From: Denitratimonas sp037478135
Lineage (GTDB): Bacteria > Pseudomonadota > Gammaproteobacteria > Xanthomonadales > Xanthomonadaceae
Length of the DNA: 64,000 nucleotides
Direction: 5' to 3'
Assembly: GCF_037478135.1 (NCBI RefSeq)
Contig: NZ_JBBHDV010000001.1
Location: forward strand, 1-64,000
Of the stretch, positions 1 to 8,339 are shown in pieces. The notes beneath the pieces are model-generated. The model was not told the origin of the DNA and ran no database searches. It saw nothing but the letters and a program-made list of their open reading frames with translations. Position 1 is the first letter of the stretch, and every line of letters starts with the position of its first letter. The translations under genes and the position numbers were made by a program.

Positions 1-2
1 AC

Positions 3-689
3 CTGAGCGCCGAGCACTGTCTACGTGATCTGCTGGTGGGGCAGCGCACAGCGTGCATCAACCAGTTGCGCGGCCTGTTGGCCGAGCGCGGCTGGGTGGC
101 CGCGCGTGGCGAGGGAGGCGTGGAAGCGCTGCTGACGACGCTGGAAGCGCCGCCGGGCGGTGAGGTCACGCCGGCTCTGATCCAGATACTGGTGCAGGTC
201 AAACAACAGATCGCCTTCATCGACGAGCAACTCGTGCAGGTGAACCGTCGCCTGGCGCAGGTCGCCAAACATCACCCCGTGGCACGGAGGCTGGACAGCA
301 TCCACGGCGTGGGTGCCATCATCGCCACGGCGGTGCTGGCGCAGTTCGGCAACGATGTGCGCCGCTTCGCCGATGCCCGCCAGTTTGCCGCCAGCATGGG
401 GGTCACACCCAGCGAGCACTCGTCTGGCCAGACACGACAGTTGGGCGCTATCACCAAACGCGGCGATCCGTACCTGCGTCGCCTGCTGATACAAGGCAGC
501 CAGAGCGTGGTCAATGTCAGTGCCCGGCGCGATGACCCGATCAGCCAGTTGGCGCAGAGATTGTTGCCACGCAAACCACGCAACGCCGTGGTGGTGGCGG
601 TCGCCAACCGCCTGGCCCGCATCATCTACGCCGTGATCAAACACGGCGAACCTTACCGCTACGGCAAGCCCGCAGCGGCCACCGTGTAA
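3..689 (+). CDS. IS1111-group (IS110 family) transposase, 3' part
   Basis: This is the C-terminal part of an IS110-family transposase. The frame is open from the first bases of the window, so the true start and the N-terminal RuvC-like DEDD domain lie outside it. The visible part holds a coiled-coil-like stretch, then the C-terminal Tnp domain: a helix-hairpin-helix-like segment (HGVGAIIATAVLAQFG), the motif ASMGVTPSEHSSGQ, which carries the conserved serine of the family, and a KRGDPYLRRLLI motif. These are typical of the IS1111 subgroup. Such enzymes recombine target and element ends using an element-encoded guide RNA. In the IS1111 subgroup that RNA lies after the gene, which fits the long non-coding stretch here. 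Confidence 0.93.
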   Translation: MSAEHCLRDLLVGQRTACINQLRGLLAERGWVAARGEGGVEALLTTLEAPPGGEVTPALIQILVQVKQQIAFIDEQLVQVNRRLAQVAKHHPVARRLDSIHGVGAIIATAVLAQFGNDVRRFADARQFAASMGVTPSEHSSGQTRQLGAITKRGDPYLRRLLIQGSQSVVNVSARRDDPISQLAQRLLPRKPRNAVVVAVANRLARIIYAVIKHGEPYRYGKPAAATV

Positions 690-880
690 CCCCCAAGGCA
701 AGGAAGCCCATCCACACAGCGCACCCGGAAGACGGAACCAGGATCGAATCCGGCCAAGCAAATGCCGTGTAGCCCGCAGGCACATGACGTGCCGCTTATC
801 CGATAGGCAGCTTGGCAGCGATTGACCCATCTAGGCTCGGGGCGACGGCCCCACTCATGAAGCCGAATATACGTTCGCGG
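690..880 (+). ncRNA. Candidate IS1111 guide (bridge/seek) RNA and right end of the element
   Basis: This non-coding stretch follows the transposase. It is rich in short hairpins: CCGGA 725-729 with TCCGG 749-753, GGCAC 779-783 with GTGCC 789-793, and GGGGC 839-843 with GCCCC 848-852. IS1111-group elements are known to encode their guide RNA between the transposase stop and the right end. The exact RNA ends and the element boundary cannot be set because the left end lies outside the window. The position and the string of hairpins are seen; the RNA itself is inferred from the family. From 880 to tesA at 1008 I see no gene. Confidence 0.45.
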
Positions 881-1007
881 TGATCTTCCCGTCCGATGGG
901 GTTGCGCTAGAGGAGGAGTCCATATACGGGCTACGTTCCGGGGTGCGTGGTGGCAACCGGCGCAAGTGGATGCCGGGTGCTGAGGCGGAGCCGGCATGAA
1001 ATGCAGG

Positions 1008-1646
1008 TCAATCCAGCATCGGTTCCAGCGTCTGCCAGACATGCTCCAGCACCTTCGGCTGGGATTCGGCGGTGGGGTGGATGGTGTCGGGCAGGAAGGC
1101 GGCAAGGTCGGTGGCGATGGGTTCGAGCAGGAACGGGATGAAGGCCAGATCGTTTTCCTGCGCCAGCGTGGCGAACATCGCGCGGAAGGCGTTCGCATAC
1201 TCCGGGCCGTAGTTGGGTGGAATTTCGACGCCGGCCAGCAGCACCCTGGCGTTGGCCGCGTGCGCGGCATCGATGATGCGTTGCAGGTTGGCTTGCGCGG
1301 GTTGCAGCGGCAGGCCGCGCAGTGCGTCGTTGGCTCCTAGCTCCAGGATCACGATGTCCGGCGCGTGTTCTTCCAGTGCACGCGGGAACCGCGCCGCGCC
1401 GCCGCCGGTGGTTTCGCCGCTGACGCTGGCGTTGACCACACGCCAGTCCGGATGGGATTCACTCAGGCGCTGGCCGAGCAGCGCGACCCAGCCCTGCTCC
1501 GGTGAAAGCCCGTAGGCGGCCGAGAGCGAGTCGCCCATCACCAGCACGGTGCGTTGTGGTTCGGCCGCCAGCGCCGATGTCTGGGCGATGAAGAAGAACG
1601 CGATCAGCAGCGCATACACCTTGCGCCAGGTCGATGGAGTCCGCAT
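1008..1646 (-). CDS. tesA: TesA-like GDSL esterase / acyl-CoA thioesterase I / lysophospholipase L1
   Basis: This is a periplasmic SGNH hydrolase of 212 aa. A signal peptide (hydrophobic 11-27, then ALAAE) is followed by block I GDSLS at 38-42 (nucleophile Ser40), block II Gly in SGETTGG (about 77-83), block III GAND at 104-107 and block V DTIHP with Asp187 and His190. The length is typical for TesA. It hydrolyses acyl thioesters, lysophospholipids and arylesters. It is divergent from ybbA-ybbP, as in E. coli, where tesA also lies back to back with this ABC exporter. The starts are only 37 nt apart, so the two promoters must overlap. Confidence 0.93.
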   Translation of the reverse strand: MRTPSTWRKVYALLIAFFFIAQTSALAAEPQRTVLVMGDSLSAAYGLSPEQGWVALLGQRLSESHPDWRVVNASVSGETTGGGAARFPRALEEHAPDIVILELGANDALRGLPLQPAQANLQRIIDAAHAANARVLLAGVEIPPNYGPEYANAFRAMFATLAQENDLAFIPFLLEPIATDLAAFLPDTIHPTAESQPKVLEHVWQTLEPMLD

Positions 1647-1683
1647 TGTGACGGGTTCCTAATTGATTCAAGTGGAAGTGCCC

Positions 1684-2598
1684 ATGACGGTTTCCGACGC
1701 CGCCACCCGTTCGCCTGTGCCTGCGAAAGCCGCCGCAGATACCGACACCGTGATGGTGCGCGCCCGTCAATTGGGCAAGCGAGTGAGTCTGCCTTCGGGC
1801 CCGTTAACGATACTGGAAGGCGTGGATTTCTCGATCCGCGCCGGCGAGCGCGTGGCGATCGTCGGTGCCTCGGGTTCGGGCAAATCCACGCTGCTGTCAT
1901 TGCTGGCCGGGCTGGATACGCCCAGCAGCGGCGATGTGGAACTGGCCGGCACCTGGCTGGCCGGGTTGGACGAGGATGGCCGCGCCAGGCTGCGTGGTGA
2001 ACAGGTCGGTTTCGTGTTCCAGGCCTTTCAATTGCTGCCCTCGCTGACGGCGCTGGAAAACGCGATGCTGCCGCTGGAACTGCGCGGCGAACGCGATGCG
2101 CGCGGCCCGGCGCAGGCGATCCTGGAAGCCGTCGGTCTGGGCGAGCGGCTGAACCACTATCCGCGCCAGCTGTCCGGCGGCGAGCAGCAGCGTGTTGCGC
2201 TGGCACGTGCCTTCGTGACACGGCCGCAGGTGCTGTTCGCCGACGAACCCACCGGCAACCTCGACACCCACACCGGCGAGGCGGTGGTGAACCTGCTGTT
2301 CCAGATGAATGCCGAATCGGGCACCACGCTGGTGCTGGTCACGCACGATCCCGAACTGGCCGCACGCTGCGACCGCGTATTGCACATCGACGCAGGTCGG
2401 CTAGCCCGCAGTTCTCACGCCGATTCGTCGCGAGACCGACCAGACGCCGTTGTGGAAGGTGATTCGAGCCGGTTGCCGGACGCAGGCGTAGCAGGCACTA
2501 CGTCAAGTTCGGCAAGCGGCTCAAAGCGCCTTTCACAGCGGATGGATGGGCGGTCGCAGCAGAATTGGCGTGAGAACTGCGGGCTGTTGGCGTCATGA
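1684..2598 (+). CDS. ybbA: YbbA-type ABC transporter ATP-binding protein with element-derived C-terminus
   Basis: This is the ATPase of a MacB/LolD-like exporter; its partner is the next gene. Walker A GASGSGKST is at 61-69, the signature LSGGEQQ at 163-169, Walker B VLFADEP at 183-189 and the switch His at about 221. I chose ATG 1684; TTG 1663 (seven codons longer) and ATG 1753 are possible. The normal protein ends soon after DRVLHIDAGRL. Here about 60 further residues (roughly 241-300) are encoded by a 183-bp inverted-repeat element (2403-2585) and look low-complexity and unstructured. Despite this the stop overlaps the ybbP start (ATGA), so coupling is kept. Confidence 0.92.
   Translation: MTVSDAATRSPVPAKAAADTDTVMVRARQLGKRVSLPSGPLTILEGVDFSIRAGERVAIVGASGSGKSTLLSLLAGLDTPSSGDVELAGTWLAGLDEDGRARLRGEQVGFVFQAFQLLPSLTALENAMLPLELRGERDARGPAQAILEAVGLGERLNHYPRQLSGGEQQRVALARAFVTRPQVLFADEPTGNLDTHTGEAVVNLLFQMNAESGTTLVLVTHDPELAARCDRVLHIDAGRLARSSHADSSRDRPDAVVEGDSSRLPDAGVAGTTSSSASGSKRLSQRMDGRSQQNWRENCGLLAS
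2403..2585. repeat. 183-bp MITE-like element with perfect 19-bp terminal inverted repeats
   Basis: The left end AGCCCGCAGTTCTCACGCC (2403-2421) is repeated exactly in reverse complement at 2567-2585. Just inside, similarity continues imperfectly for about 15 more bases. The element is 183 bp long, a multiple of three, and stays open in the ybbA frame, so it extends that protein instead of stopping it. No transposase is encoded and no convincing target duplication is visible. It looks like a non-autonomous mobile repeat. Confidence 0.8.
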
Positions 2599-5090
2599 CC
2601 GGTTGGCGTCTGGCGTGGCGCTTCCTGCGCCGCGATCTGCGCGCGGGTGAAGTCCGCGTGTTGCTGGCCGCGCTGGCACTGGCGGTGATGGCGGTGACGG
2701 CGGTGGCGTTTGTCACCGAACGCGCCGAGCGCGCGCTGGCGCTGGAAGCCAACCGCCTGCTCGGTGGCGACGTGGTGCTGCGCGGCGATGAAGCGATAGG
2801 CGAAATGCCGCGCGAGCTGGCGCGCAAACTGGGTCTTCGCCAGACTGAAACCTGGTCGTTCCGCAGCATGCTGCGCGCCGGTGAGGGCCTGAGCCTGTCC
2901 GAAGTGCGCGCGCTGGGTGAGGGCTTCCCGTTGCGCGGCCGCTACCGTATCGACGAAGGCGCCGGCGAATACGAGGCCGACGGCCTGCCGGCACCGGGCA
3001 ATGTCTGGCTGACCCGCGCCGGCGCGCAACTGCTGGATGTGGCTGTCGGCGACACGGTGCGGCTGGGGCAATCGGAACTGCGTGTGGCCGCGCTGGTGGC
3101 GCAGGAACCGGATGCGGCGATGGACTATTTCAACGTCGCGCCGCGCGTGTTCGTGCGGCTGGACGAGATCCATGCCACCGGTCTGGTGCAGGAAGGCAGC
3201 CGCATCACCCACCGTTTCATCGTCGCGTCCGACGATGGCGCGGCGCAGGGTTTCGTCGATGCGATGCAGAACCGGCTGGAACGAGGACAGCGGCTGGAAA
3301 CCGTGGCCGATGCGCGGCCGGAAGTGCGGCGCGCGCTGGATCGGGCCGACCGTTTTCTCGGGCTGGCCTCGCTGGTCGCGGTGATCCTGGCCGCGATCGC
3401 GGTGGCGATGGCGGCGCGGCGTCACAGCGCGCGCCATCTGGATGGCTGCGCGGTGCTGCGCTGCCTGGGTGCCAGCCAACGCACGATTTCGATCATCCAC
3501 ATCGGTGAGTTGATGATGCTGGGCCTGATCGGCTGCGGCCTCGGTGTGCTGGGCGGCTGGGCGGTGCAGTCGCTGCTGAGCGGTTGGCTTGCGCAGATCA
3601 TGAACATCGCGGTGCCGGCGGCGGGTTGGTTGCCGGTGGCCCAAGGTTTCGCCGTGGGTTTTGTTGTGCTGCTGGCGTTTGCGGTGCCGCCGGTGGTGGC
3701 CTTGCGCAAGGTGCCGGCGCTGCGTGTCCTGCGGCGCGATATCGGCGCGGTCGAGCCGGGCGCGCTGCTGGTGACGCTGGCCGGGCTGGGCGGCGTTGCG
3801 GCGTTGTTGTGGTGGAAGGCCGGTTCGCCGACGCTGGCGCTGACCATGCTGGGCGGCATCGCCGGCACCTTCGTGGTGCTGGCGCTGCTGGCGCTGGTAC
3901 TGGTGGCGGCGCTGACGCGGCTGCGCACGCGGATGCGCGGGCCGTGGCGTTATGGTCTGGCGAACGTCAGCCGCCGTCGTGCCGCCAGCATCGCGCAGAT
4001 CGCCTCACTGGGTCTGGGTCTGATGGCGATCCTGCTGCTGACGCTGGTGCGCAGCGACCTGCTCGGGCGCTGGCAGCAGTCGTTCCCGGAAGACGCGCCG
4101 AACCGTTTCATCGTCAACGTGCAGCCCGATCAGCTGGACGGCGTGCGCAGCATCCTGCAACAGCACGGCGAACAGGCTCCGACGCTGTACCCGATGGTGC
4201 GCGCCCGTCTGGCCACGGTGAACGGCGAACCGGTATCGGGCGAAACCTATGCCGCGCGCGGCGACCGTGCGCGCCGCCTGGCCGAACGCGAATTCAATCT
4301 CAGCTCGGTCGCCACGCTGCGCGAGAGTGACAACGCTGTCGTCGCCGGCAGGTTCTGGCAGGCGGGGGATTCCAGCCCGCAGTTTTCAGTGGAGCAGGGC
4401 ATGGCTGACGGCTTCGGCTGGAAGGTGGGCGATGTGATTGGTTTCGATATTGCCGGCAGCCATTTCGAAGCGCCGATCACCAGCCTGCGGCGGGTGGACT
4501 GGGAAAGTTTCCGGCCCAATTTCTTCGTCGAGACCCCGCTTGGCCCGCTCGATGCGCACACCGCCAGTTACATCACCTCGGCGCGTGTGGAGCGCGGCGA
4601 TCCGGCGCTGACGCGGGCGCTGGTGGAGGCCTATCCGAACCTGTCGGTGGTCGATATCGACGCGGTCATCGACCAGGTCCGCAGCACCGCCGATCAGGTC
4701 GCCGGCGCGGTCGAATACGTTTTCTATTTCACCCTGCTGGCCGGCGTGCTGGTGTTGCTGGCCTCGATCAGCGCCAGCCAGGACGAGCGCCTGCTGGAAG
4801 GCGGCGTGATGCGCGTGCTGGGCGCGCGCACCGCGCAGTTGCGGCTGGCGCATGCGTCCGAATTCATCGCCATCGGTGCGATTGCCGGAGTGGTGGCCGC
4901 GATTGCCGCCAGCGTGATTTCCGGTGCCATCGCGGTACAGGTATTCGAGCAAGCGTGGGCGCCGGACTGGCGCGTGGCGCTGGCTGGTGGTGCGCTTGGC
5001 ATCCTTGTGGTCGCCGTCACCGGCCTGATCGCCACCCGGCGCATCGCGCGGATGCCGCCGGCGCAGACCTTGCGGGCACTGGCCGGCTGA
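2595..5090 (+). CDS. ybbP: YbbP-type ABC transporter permease (FtsX/MacB family)
   Basis: This large inner-membrane permease has 831 aa. An N-terminal TM segment (about 20-40) is followed by a long periplasmic domain, then a block of TM helices around 250-450, a second periplasmic domain, and FtsX-type TM helices at about 705-820. That double FtsX layout and length match E. coli YbbP (about 800 aa). With YbbA it forms an exporter of unknown substrate, linked by neighbourhood to TesA. The start ATG overlaps the ybbA stop by 4 nt, which indicates coupled translation. The C-terminus ends with the ARMPPAQTLRAL segment common to these permeases. Confidence 0.93.
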   Translation: MTGWRLAWRFLRRDLRAGEVRVLLAALALAVMAVTAVAFVTERAERALALEANRLLGGDVVLRGDEAIGEMPRELARKLGLRQTETWSFRSMLRAGEGLSLSEVRALGEGFPLRGRYRIDEGAGEYEADGLPAPGNVWLTRAGAQLLDVAVGDTVRLGQSELRVAALVAQEPDAAMDYFNVAPRVFVRLDEIHATGLVQEGSRITHRFIVASDDGAAQGFVDAMQNRLERGQRLETVADARPEVRRALDRADRFLGLASLVAVILAAIAVAMAARRHSARHLDGCAVLRCLGASQRTISIIHIGELMMLGLIGCGLGVLGGWAVQSLLSGWLAQIMNIAVPAAGWLPVAQGFAVGFVVLLAFAVPPVVALRKVPALRVLRRDIGAVEPGALLVTLAGLGGVAALLWWKAGSPTLALTMLGGIAGTFVVLALLALVLVAALTRLRTRMRGPWRYGLANVSRRRAASIAQIASLGLGLMAILLLTLVRSDLLGRWQQSFPEDAPNRFIVNVQPDQLDGVRSILQQHGEQAPTLYPMVRARLATVNGEPVSGETYAARGDRARRLAEREFNLSSVATLRESDNAVVAGRFWQAGDSSPQFSVEQGMADGFGWKVGDVIGFDIAGSHFEAPITSLRRVDWESFRPNFFVETPLGPLDAHTASYITSARVERGDPALTRALVEAYPNLSVVDIDAVIDQVRSTADQVAGAVEYVFYFTLLAGVLVLLASISASQDERLLEGGVMRVLGARTAQLRLAHASEFIAIGAIAGVVAAIAASVISGAIAVQVFEQAWAPDWRVALAGGALGILVVAVTGLIATRRIARMPPAQTLRALAG

Positions 5091-5103
5091 ATCGCAGCCC
5101 GCC

Positions 5104-5195
5104 CACGTGGCCCGGGTAAGGCCGAAGGCCGCATCCGGGGTTGGCTTTCCCGATGATCTTGTCCCCGGGTGCGCTGCGCTTGCCCGGGCTACGTG
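5104..5195. repeat. 92-bp palindromic intergenic repeat
   Basis: The ends are near-perfect inverted repeats: CACGTGGCCCGGGTAAG (5104-5120) and, reversed, CACGTAGCCCGGGCAAG (5179-5195), with 15 of 17 bases matching. The middle contains GGCCGAAGGCC and CCCCGGG palindromes. It lies between the convergent ends of ybbP and the regulator gene, so it may also fold as a bidirectional termination or mRNA-end structure. Sequences of the type GTAGCCCGGGCAAGCGCAGC are common dispersed repeats in this bacterial group. Confidence 0.7.
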
Positions 5196-5232
5196 TTGGA
5201 TTCGCTCGGGTTCGGTGATTGCAAATGCCGGC

Positions 5233-5910
5233 TCAGTCCCTTGCCGGATCGCCATCCAGCGCACCCGGTTCGCTCAGTGCCAGTTCGCGCAGCAGCAGGC
5301 TGGCCTGGGTGCGGTTGCGCACGCCGAGTTTTTCGAAGATCGCGCTGACGTGGGCTTTCACGGTGCGCTCCTGTACATCAAGGCGGTCGGCGATCTGTTT
5401 GTTCAACAGCCCTTCGGCGATCAGGTTCAGTACCCGGAACTGCTGTGGCGTCAGGCTGGCAAGGCGGGCGGCAAGATCGCTGTCGGCGGGGTTGGAAGCG
5501 GTATCTGCCATGGCCCGGTGCAGGTCGTCGGGCAGCCAGGTTTCACAATCCAGCATCGCGGCGATGGCGTGGCGGATCTGCGCCATGTCGGTGCGCTTGG
5601 GCACGAAGCCGGCGGCGCCGTGATCGAGTACGCGCCGCACCACGCGCGGGTCGTCGTGGCCGGAGCAGACTGCCACTGCCACCTGCGGAAACTGTGCGCG
5701 TACTGCCGCCAGCCCGGCCAGGCCATGGTTGCCGGGCATGTGCAGATCCAGCAGCACCAGATCGATGTCCGGGTCGGATTCCAGCAGCGCCAGTGCGCTT
5801 TCCAGGTCGGACGCTTCCAGCACCTGGCAGTCCGGCGCGGCCGCCACTGCCGCCTGGGTCAGTGCGGCACGGAACAGCGGGTGGTCGTCGGCGATCAGCA
5901 ACCTGGGCAT
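5233..5910 (-). CDS. LuxR/NarL-family response regulator
   Basis: This two-domain transcription factor has 225 aa. The receiver domain carries acidic residues Asp8/Asp9 and the probable phospho-acceptor Asp55 in LVLLDLHMPG, with Lys in FVPKR near 105. The C-terminal LuxR helix-turn-helix (about 150-205) contains LTPQQFRVLNLIAEGLLNKQIA and VKAHVSAIFEKLGV. I chose ATG 5910, because the receiver fold starts at MPRLLIADDH; the longer open frame upstream is non-conserved. A GATAAT hexamer lies 7 nt before this ATG, suggesting a leaderless mRNA. No sensor kinase is adjacent, so its partner is unknown. Confidence 0.9.
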   Translation of the reverse strand: MPRLLIADDHPLFRAALTQAAVAAAPDCQVLEASDLESALALLESDPDIDLVLLDLHMPGNHGLAGLAAVRAQFPQVAVAVCSGHDDPRVVRRVLDHGAAGFVPKRTDMAQIRHAIAAMLDCETWLPDDLHRAMADTASNPADSDLAARLASLTPQQFRVLNLIAEGLLNKQIADRLDVQERTVKAHVSAIFEKLGVRNRTQASLLLRELALSEPGALDGDPARD

Positions 5911-5917
5911 GGCCCCG

Positions 5918-5923
5918 ATTATC
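5918..5923 (-). promoter_or_regulatory. -10 box placing the transcript start at the regulator's ATG
   Basis: Read on the minus strand, GATAAT lies 7 nt before ATG 5910. No Shine-Dalgarno fits in that gap, so transcription probably starts at or next to the A of the ATG. No good -35 is visible. Confidence 0.4.
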
Positions 5924-5989
5924 GAGGCACAGGCCCGTCTTGTCGCGCCCGGCGTCGTTGCTGCCGGTCCGCTGCGTGAAGGAAGCTGC

Positions 5990-6754
5990 TTACTGCACCG
6001 TCCAGCCGCCATCCACGGTGATGGCCTGGCCGGTGATGTTGCGCGCCGCCGGCGAGCACAGGAAGGCGGTGATGCCGGCTACTTCCTCGAACGTGATGAA
6101 CACACCCTTGGGCATCGGCTTGAGCATGATTTCGCTGACCACCTGTTCTTCCGGGATGTTGTTGGTGCGGGCCTGGTCGGCGATCTGTTTTTCCACCAGC
6201 GGCGTCTTCAGGTAGGTCGGGCAGATGGTGTTGATGGTGATGTCGGTATCGGCGGTTTCCAGTGCCAGCACCTTGGAAAAGCCCAGCAGGCCGTGCTTGG
6301 CCGCGACATAGGCGCTCTTGTAGCGGCTGCCGACCAGCGAGTGGATCGAGCCGATGTTGACGATGCGGCCGAAGCCGCGTTCGCGCATCGACGGCAGCAA
6401 CGCCTGGGTCACGCGCGCCACGCCGGTCAGCATCACATCGACGAGGAAACCCCATTTGCCGATCGGGAACTCTTCCAGCGGCGCAACATGCTGCAAGCCG
6501 GCGTTGTTGACCAGCACATCGACCGGGCGCGACAGCGCCGGCAGCAGCGCTGCGACGCTGTCGTCGGACGTCACGTCCAGCGCATGCGCTTCGGCCGAGC
6601 CACCGGCTGCGCCGATGCCGGCCGCGACCTGGGTGGCGGCCTCGAGGTTGAGATCGGTGACCACCAGATGGTGGCCGGCGGCGGCCAGATGTTCGGCAAT
6701 GCCGGCGCCGATGCCGCTGCCGGCACCGGTGACAAGAATGGTGAGGGAGGTCAT
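5990..6754 (-). CDS. bdhA: 3-hydroxybutyrate dehydrogenase (SDR family)
   Basis: This NAD-dependent short-chain dehydrogenase (254 aa) interconverts 3-hydroxybutyrate and acetoacetate. It has the cofactor motif TGAGSGIG (9-16), NNAG at 83-86, catalytic Ser136, Tyr149 and Lys153 (YVAAK), and the C-terminal segment ITGQAITVDGGWTVQ typical of D-3-hydroxybutyrate dehydrogenases. ATG 6754 was chosen because CGGAG lies at a good distance upstream and the fold begins there; the longer frame adds 50 unlike residues. It sits beside the PHA synthase genes, which fits a role in using the monomer released from stored polymer. Confidence 0.9.
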   Translation of the reverse strand: MTSLTILVTGAGSGIGAGIAEHLAAAGHHLVVTDLNLEAATQVAAGIGAAGGSAEAHALDVTSDDSVAALLPALSRPVDVLVNNAGLQHVAPLEEFPIGKWGFLVDVMLTGVARVTQALLPSMRERGFGRIVNIGSIHSLVGSRYKSAYVAAKHGLLGFSKVLALETADTDITINTICPTYLKTPLVEKQIADQARTNNIPEEQVVSEIMLKPMPKGVFITFEEVAGITAFLCSPAARNITGQAITVDGGWTVQ

Positions 6755-6909
6755 GTGTGGTTCTCCGAGGGAAAAGATGCGTGCGCCGGCGGCGCGATCG
6801 CGGCGAAGCCTAGCAGGGCGGTGCCACAGGCTGCGTCGTACTTTGGTCCGACGCGGCGCTCGGGCGCGGGTGATGACGTCGCGGGTGCGGGAGGATTCCA
6901 ACACCTGAA

Positions 6910-8244
6910 TCAGCGCCAGAACGGGATGCGCAGCACCGCGCTTTCCTGCTCGGTCTTCGTGTCATCGGATGAGGGCGGTGCCGCGGCATCCGGCACATCG
7001 CCATCTTCCAGTTTCAGCACATGGCGGCCCGGTGCCAGCGTGCGCACATCCAGCATCGCGACCACGCCGCGCAGGCCCTGGATCGGATCGTGCGCGTAAT
7101 CGAAGGTTGGCGCGGACACCGGCACATCGTCGAGCCAGAGCCGGAAACGCTGCGGCATGCAGTCCAGCACCGCATCCGGCGTGGCGGCATGGGGATCGGC
7201 CAGTTGCGGGCACAGCCGTAGCAGTGCATCGCTGTCGTGGGACGGACGCAAGGGGATGAACAGGCGCAGCCAGTCGCCTTCGATCCGCTCGGACGGGATG
7301 TGGATGCTGGGGCGCAGATTGTCCAGGCGCGCGCGTTGGTCGGCGTAACGGCGCGGGTCCAGCGTGCGTCCGTCGCTGGCTTCGGCACGGAACAGGTCGG
7401 AGCCGTCCAGATGACGCAGCGGATCGGCGCCATCCAGCCGGATCGCGGCTACGCCGATCAGCAGCAACAGCACGCTGGCCAGTGCGATGGAGCCACGATG
7501 GCCGCCGGCATGGGCGGAAAACAGCAGCAGCGGATAGTTGGTGCCGTGCAGGAAGCGGAAGCGCAACAAGCGGTCGAAGAAGCAGTCCAGCCAGCCGGTC
7601 AGGCGCGGGAAGCGTGCCGGTCTGGCACGCAGCCGGCTGTCGATCGTGTACAGCAGCAGATAGGGCGCGAAGAACAGGATCATGCAACCCAGCAGCAGCG
7701 CGTTCACGCCCAGGCGCCGGCCCGACAACTCGTGCATCGCCACCACCAGTGCGATCACCAGGATCACCATCAGCGCGATGCCCAGCGCCAGATACGCCAG
7801 CCCCATGCCGAAGCCGAACACCTGGCTGGCGCGGTTGTCGTAGCGCTCGATGATGTCCTCGGGTGGCGGCGTGTGGCGCCGCAGCGCCTTGACGAAGGCC
7901 GGTCCCCACGGCAGCGAATCCCAGTCCACGCCGCGCGGATACACCGACACCAGCCCGACCAGCGCCACCCAGTAACCGCGCACGCACAGGTGCAGCAGGA
8001 AGGTCAGGATCAGTGCCAGGCAGGCGGTCATCAGGTACAGGTACGGCATCGTTGCGACCGGCTGGTAGACCGCGTCCAGACGCGGCACCAGCGCGTAATA
8101 GACCTGATCCATCAGACGCGGCACCTGCAGCAGCGAGAACACCGTGGCACCGGAAATCAGCAGTTCCATTTCCCAGGTGGGCGTGGTGCGGCGCGGCAGC
8201 GGATCACGGCCGGGCACGGGTGCGGGAGATGATGAATCACTCAT
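6910..8244 (-). CDS. Conserved membrane protein of unknown function
   Basis: This protein of 444 aa is not recognised as a named family. After a polar N-terminus it has about five hydrophobic segments: TMs in the first third (around YLYLMTACLALILTFLLHL, then another near residue 100), two strong ones at about 145-205, and one at about 265-285. The last 160 residues are soluble and contain short beta-like segments (probably periplasmic). ATG 8244 was preferred over a start 19 codons upstream. It is transcribed away from phaE, with 95 bp between the starts, and lies between bdhA and phaE, so a link to the PHA locus is possible but only positional. Confidence 0.75.
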   Translation of the reverse strand: MSDSSSPAPVPGRDPLPRRTTPTWEMELLISGATVFSLLQVPRLMDQVYYALVPRLDAVYQPVATMPYLYLMTACLALILTFLLHLCVRGYWVALVGLVSVYPRGVDWDSLPWGPAFVKALRRHTPPPEDIIERYDNRASQVFGFGMGLAYLALGIALMVILVIALVVAMHELSGRRLGVNALLLGCMILFFAPYLLLYTIDSRLRARPARFPRLTGWLDCFFDRLLRFRFLHGTNYPLLLFSAHAGGHRGSIALASVLLLLIGVAAIRLDGADPLRHLDGSDLFRAEASDGRTLDPRRYADQRARLDNLRPSIHIPSERIEGDWLRLFIPLRPSHDSDALLRLCPQLADPHAATPDAVLDCMPQRFRLWLDDVPVSAPTFDYAHDPIQGLRGVVAMLDVRTLAPGRHVLKLEDGDVPDAAAPPSSDDTKTEQESAVLRIPFWR

Positions 8245-8339
8245 GGCGGTTCCGGAGGGTGGCGGGGTGCGCAGGCTGTCATCGGCGTTGCGCGGCGTCA
8301 CGGCATACTATGAGGCGCGATCGCAACAGGAGAATGCCC

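Noticed and set aside
1663..1683. TTG start for ybbA, seven codons upstream
   Set aside because: An ATG lies just inside, and family members do not need the extra residues. I used ATG 1684, although the true start stays uncertain.
2396..2592. Target-site duplication flanking the 183-bp element
   Set aside because: The flanks (GGCT on the left, GTTG on the right) do not form a convincing direct repeat beyond two bases.
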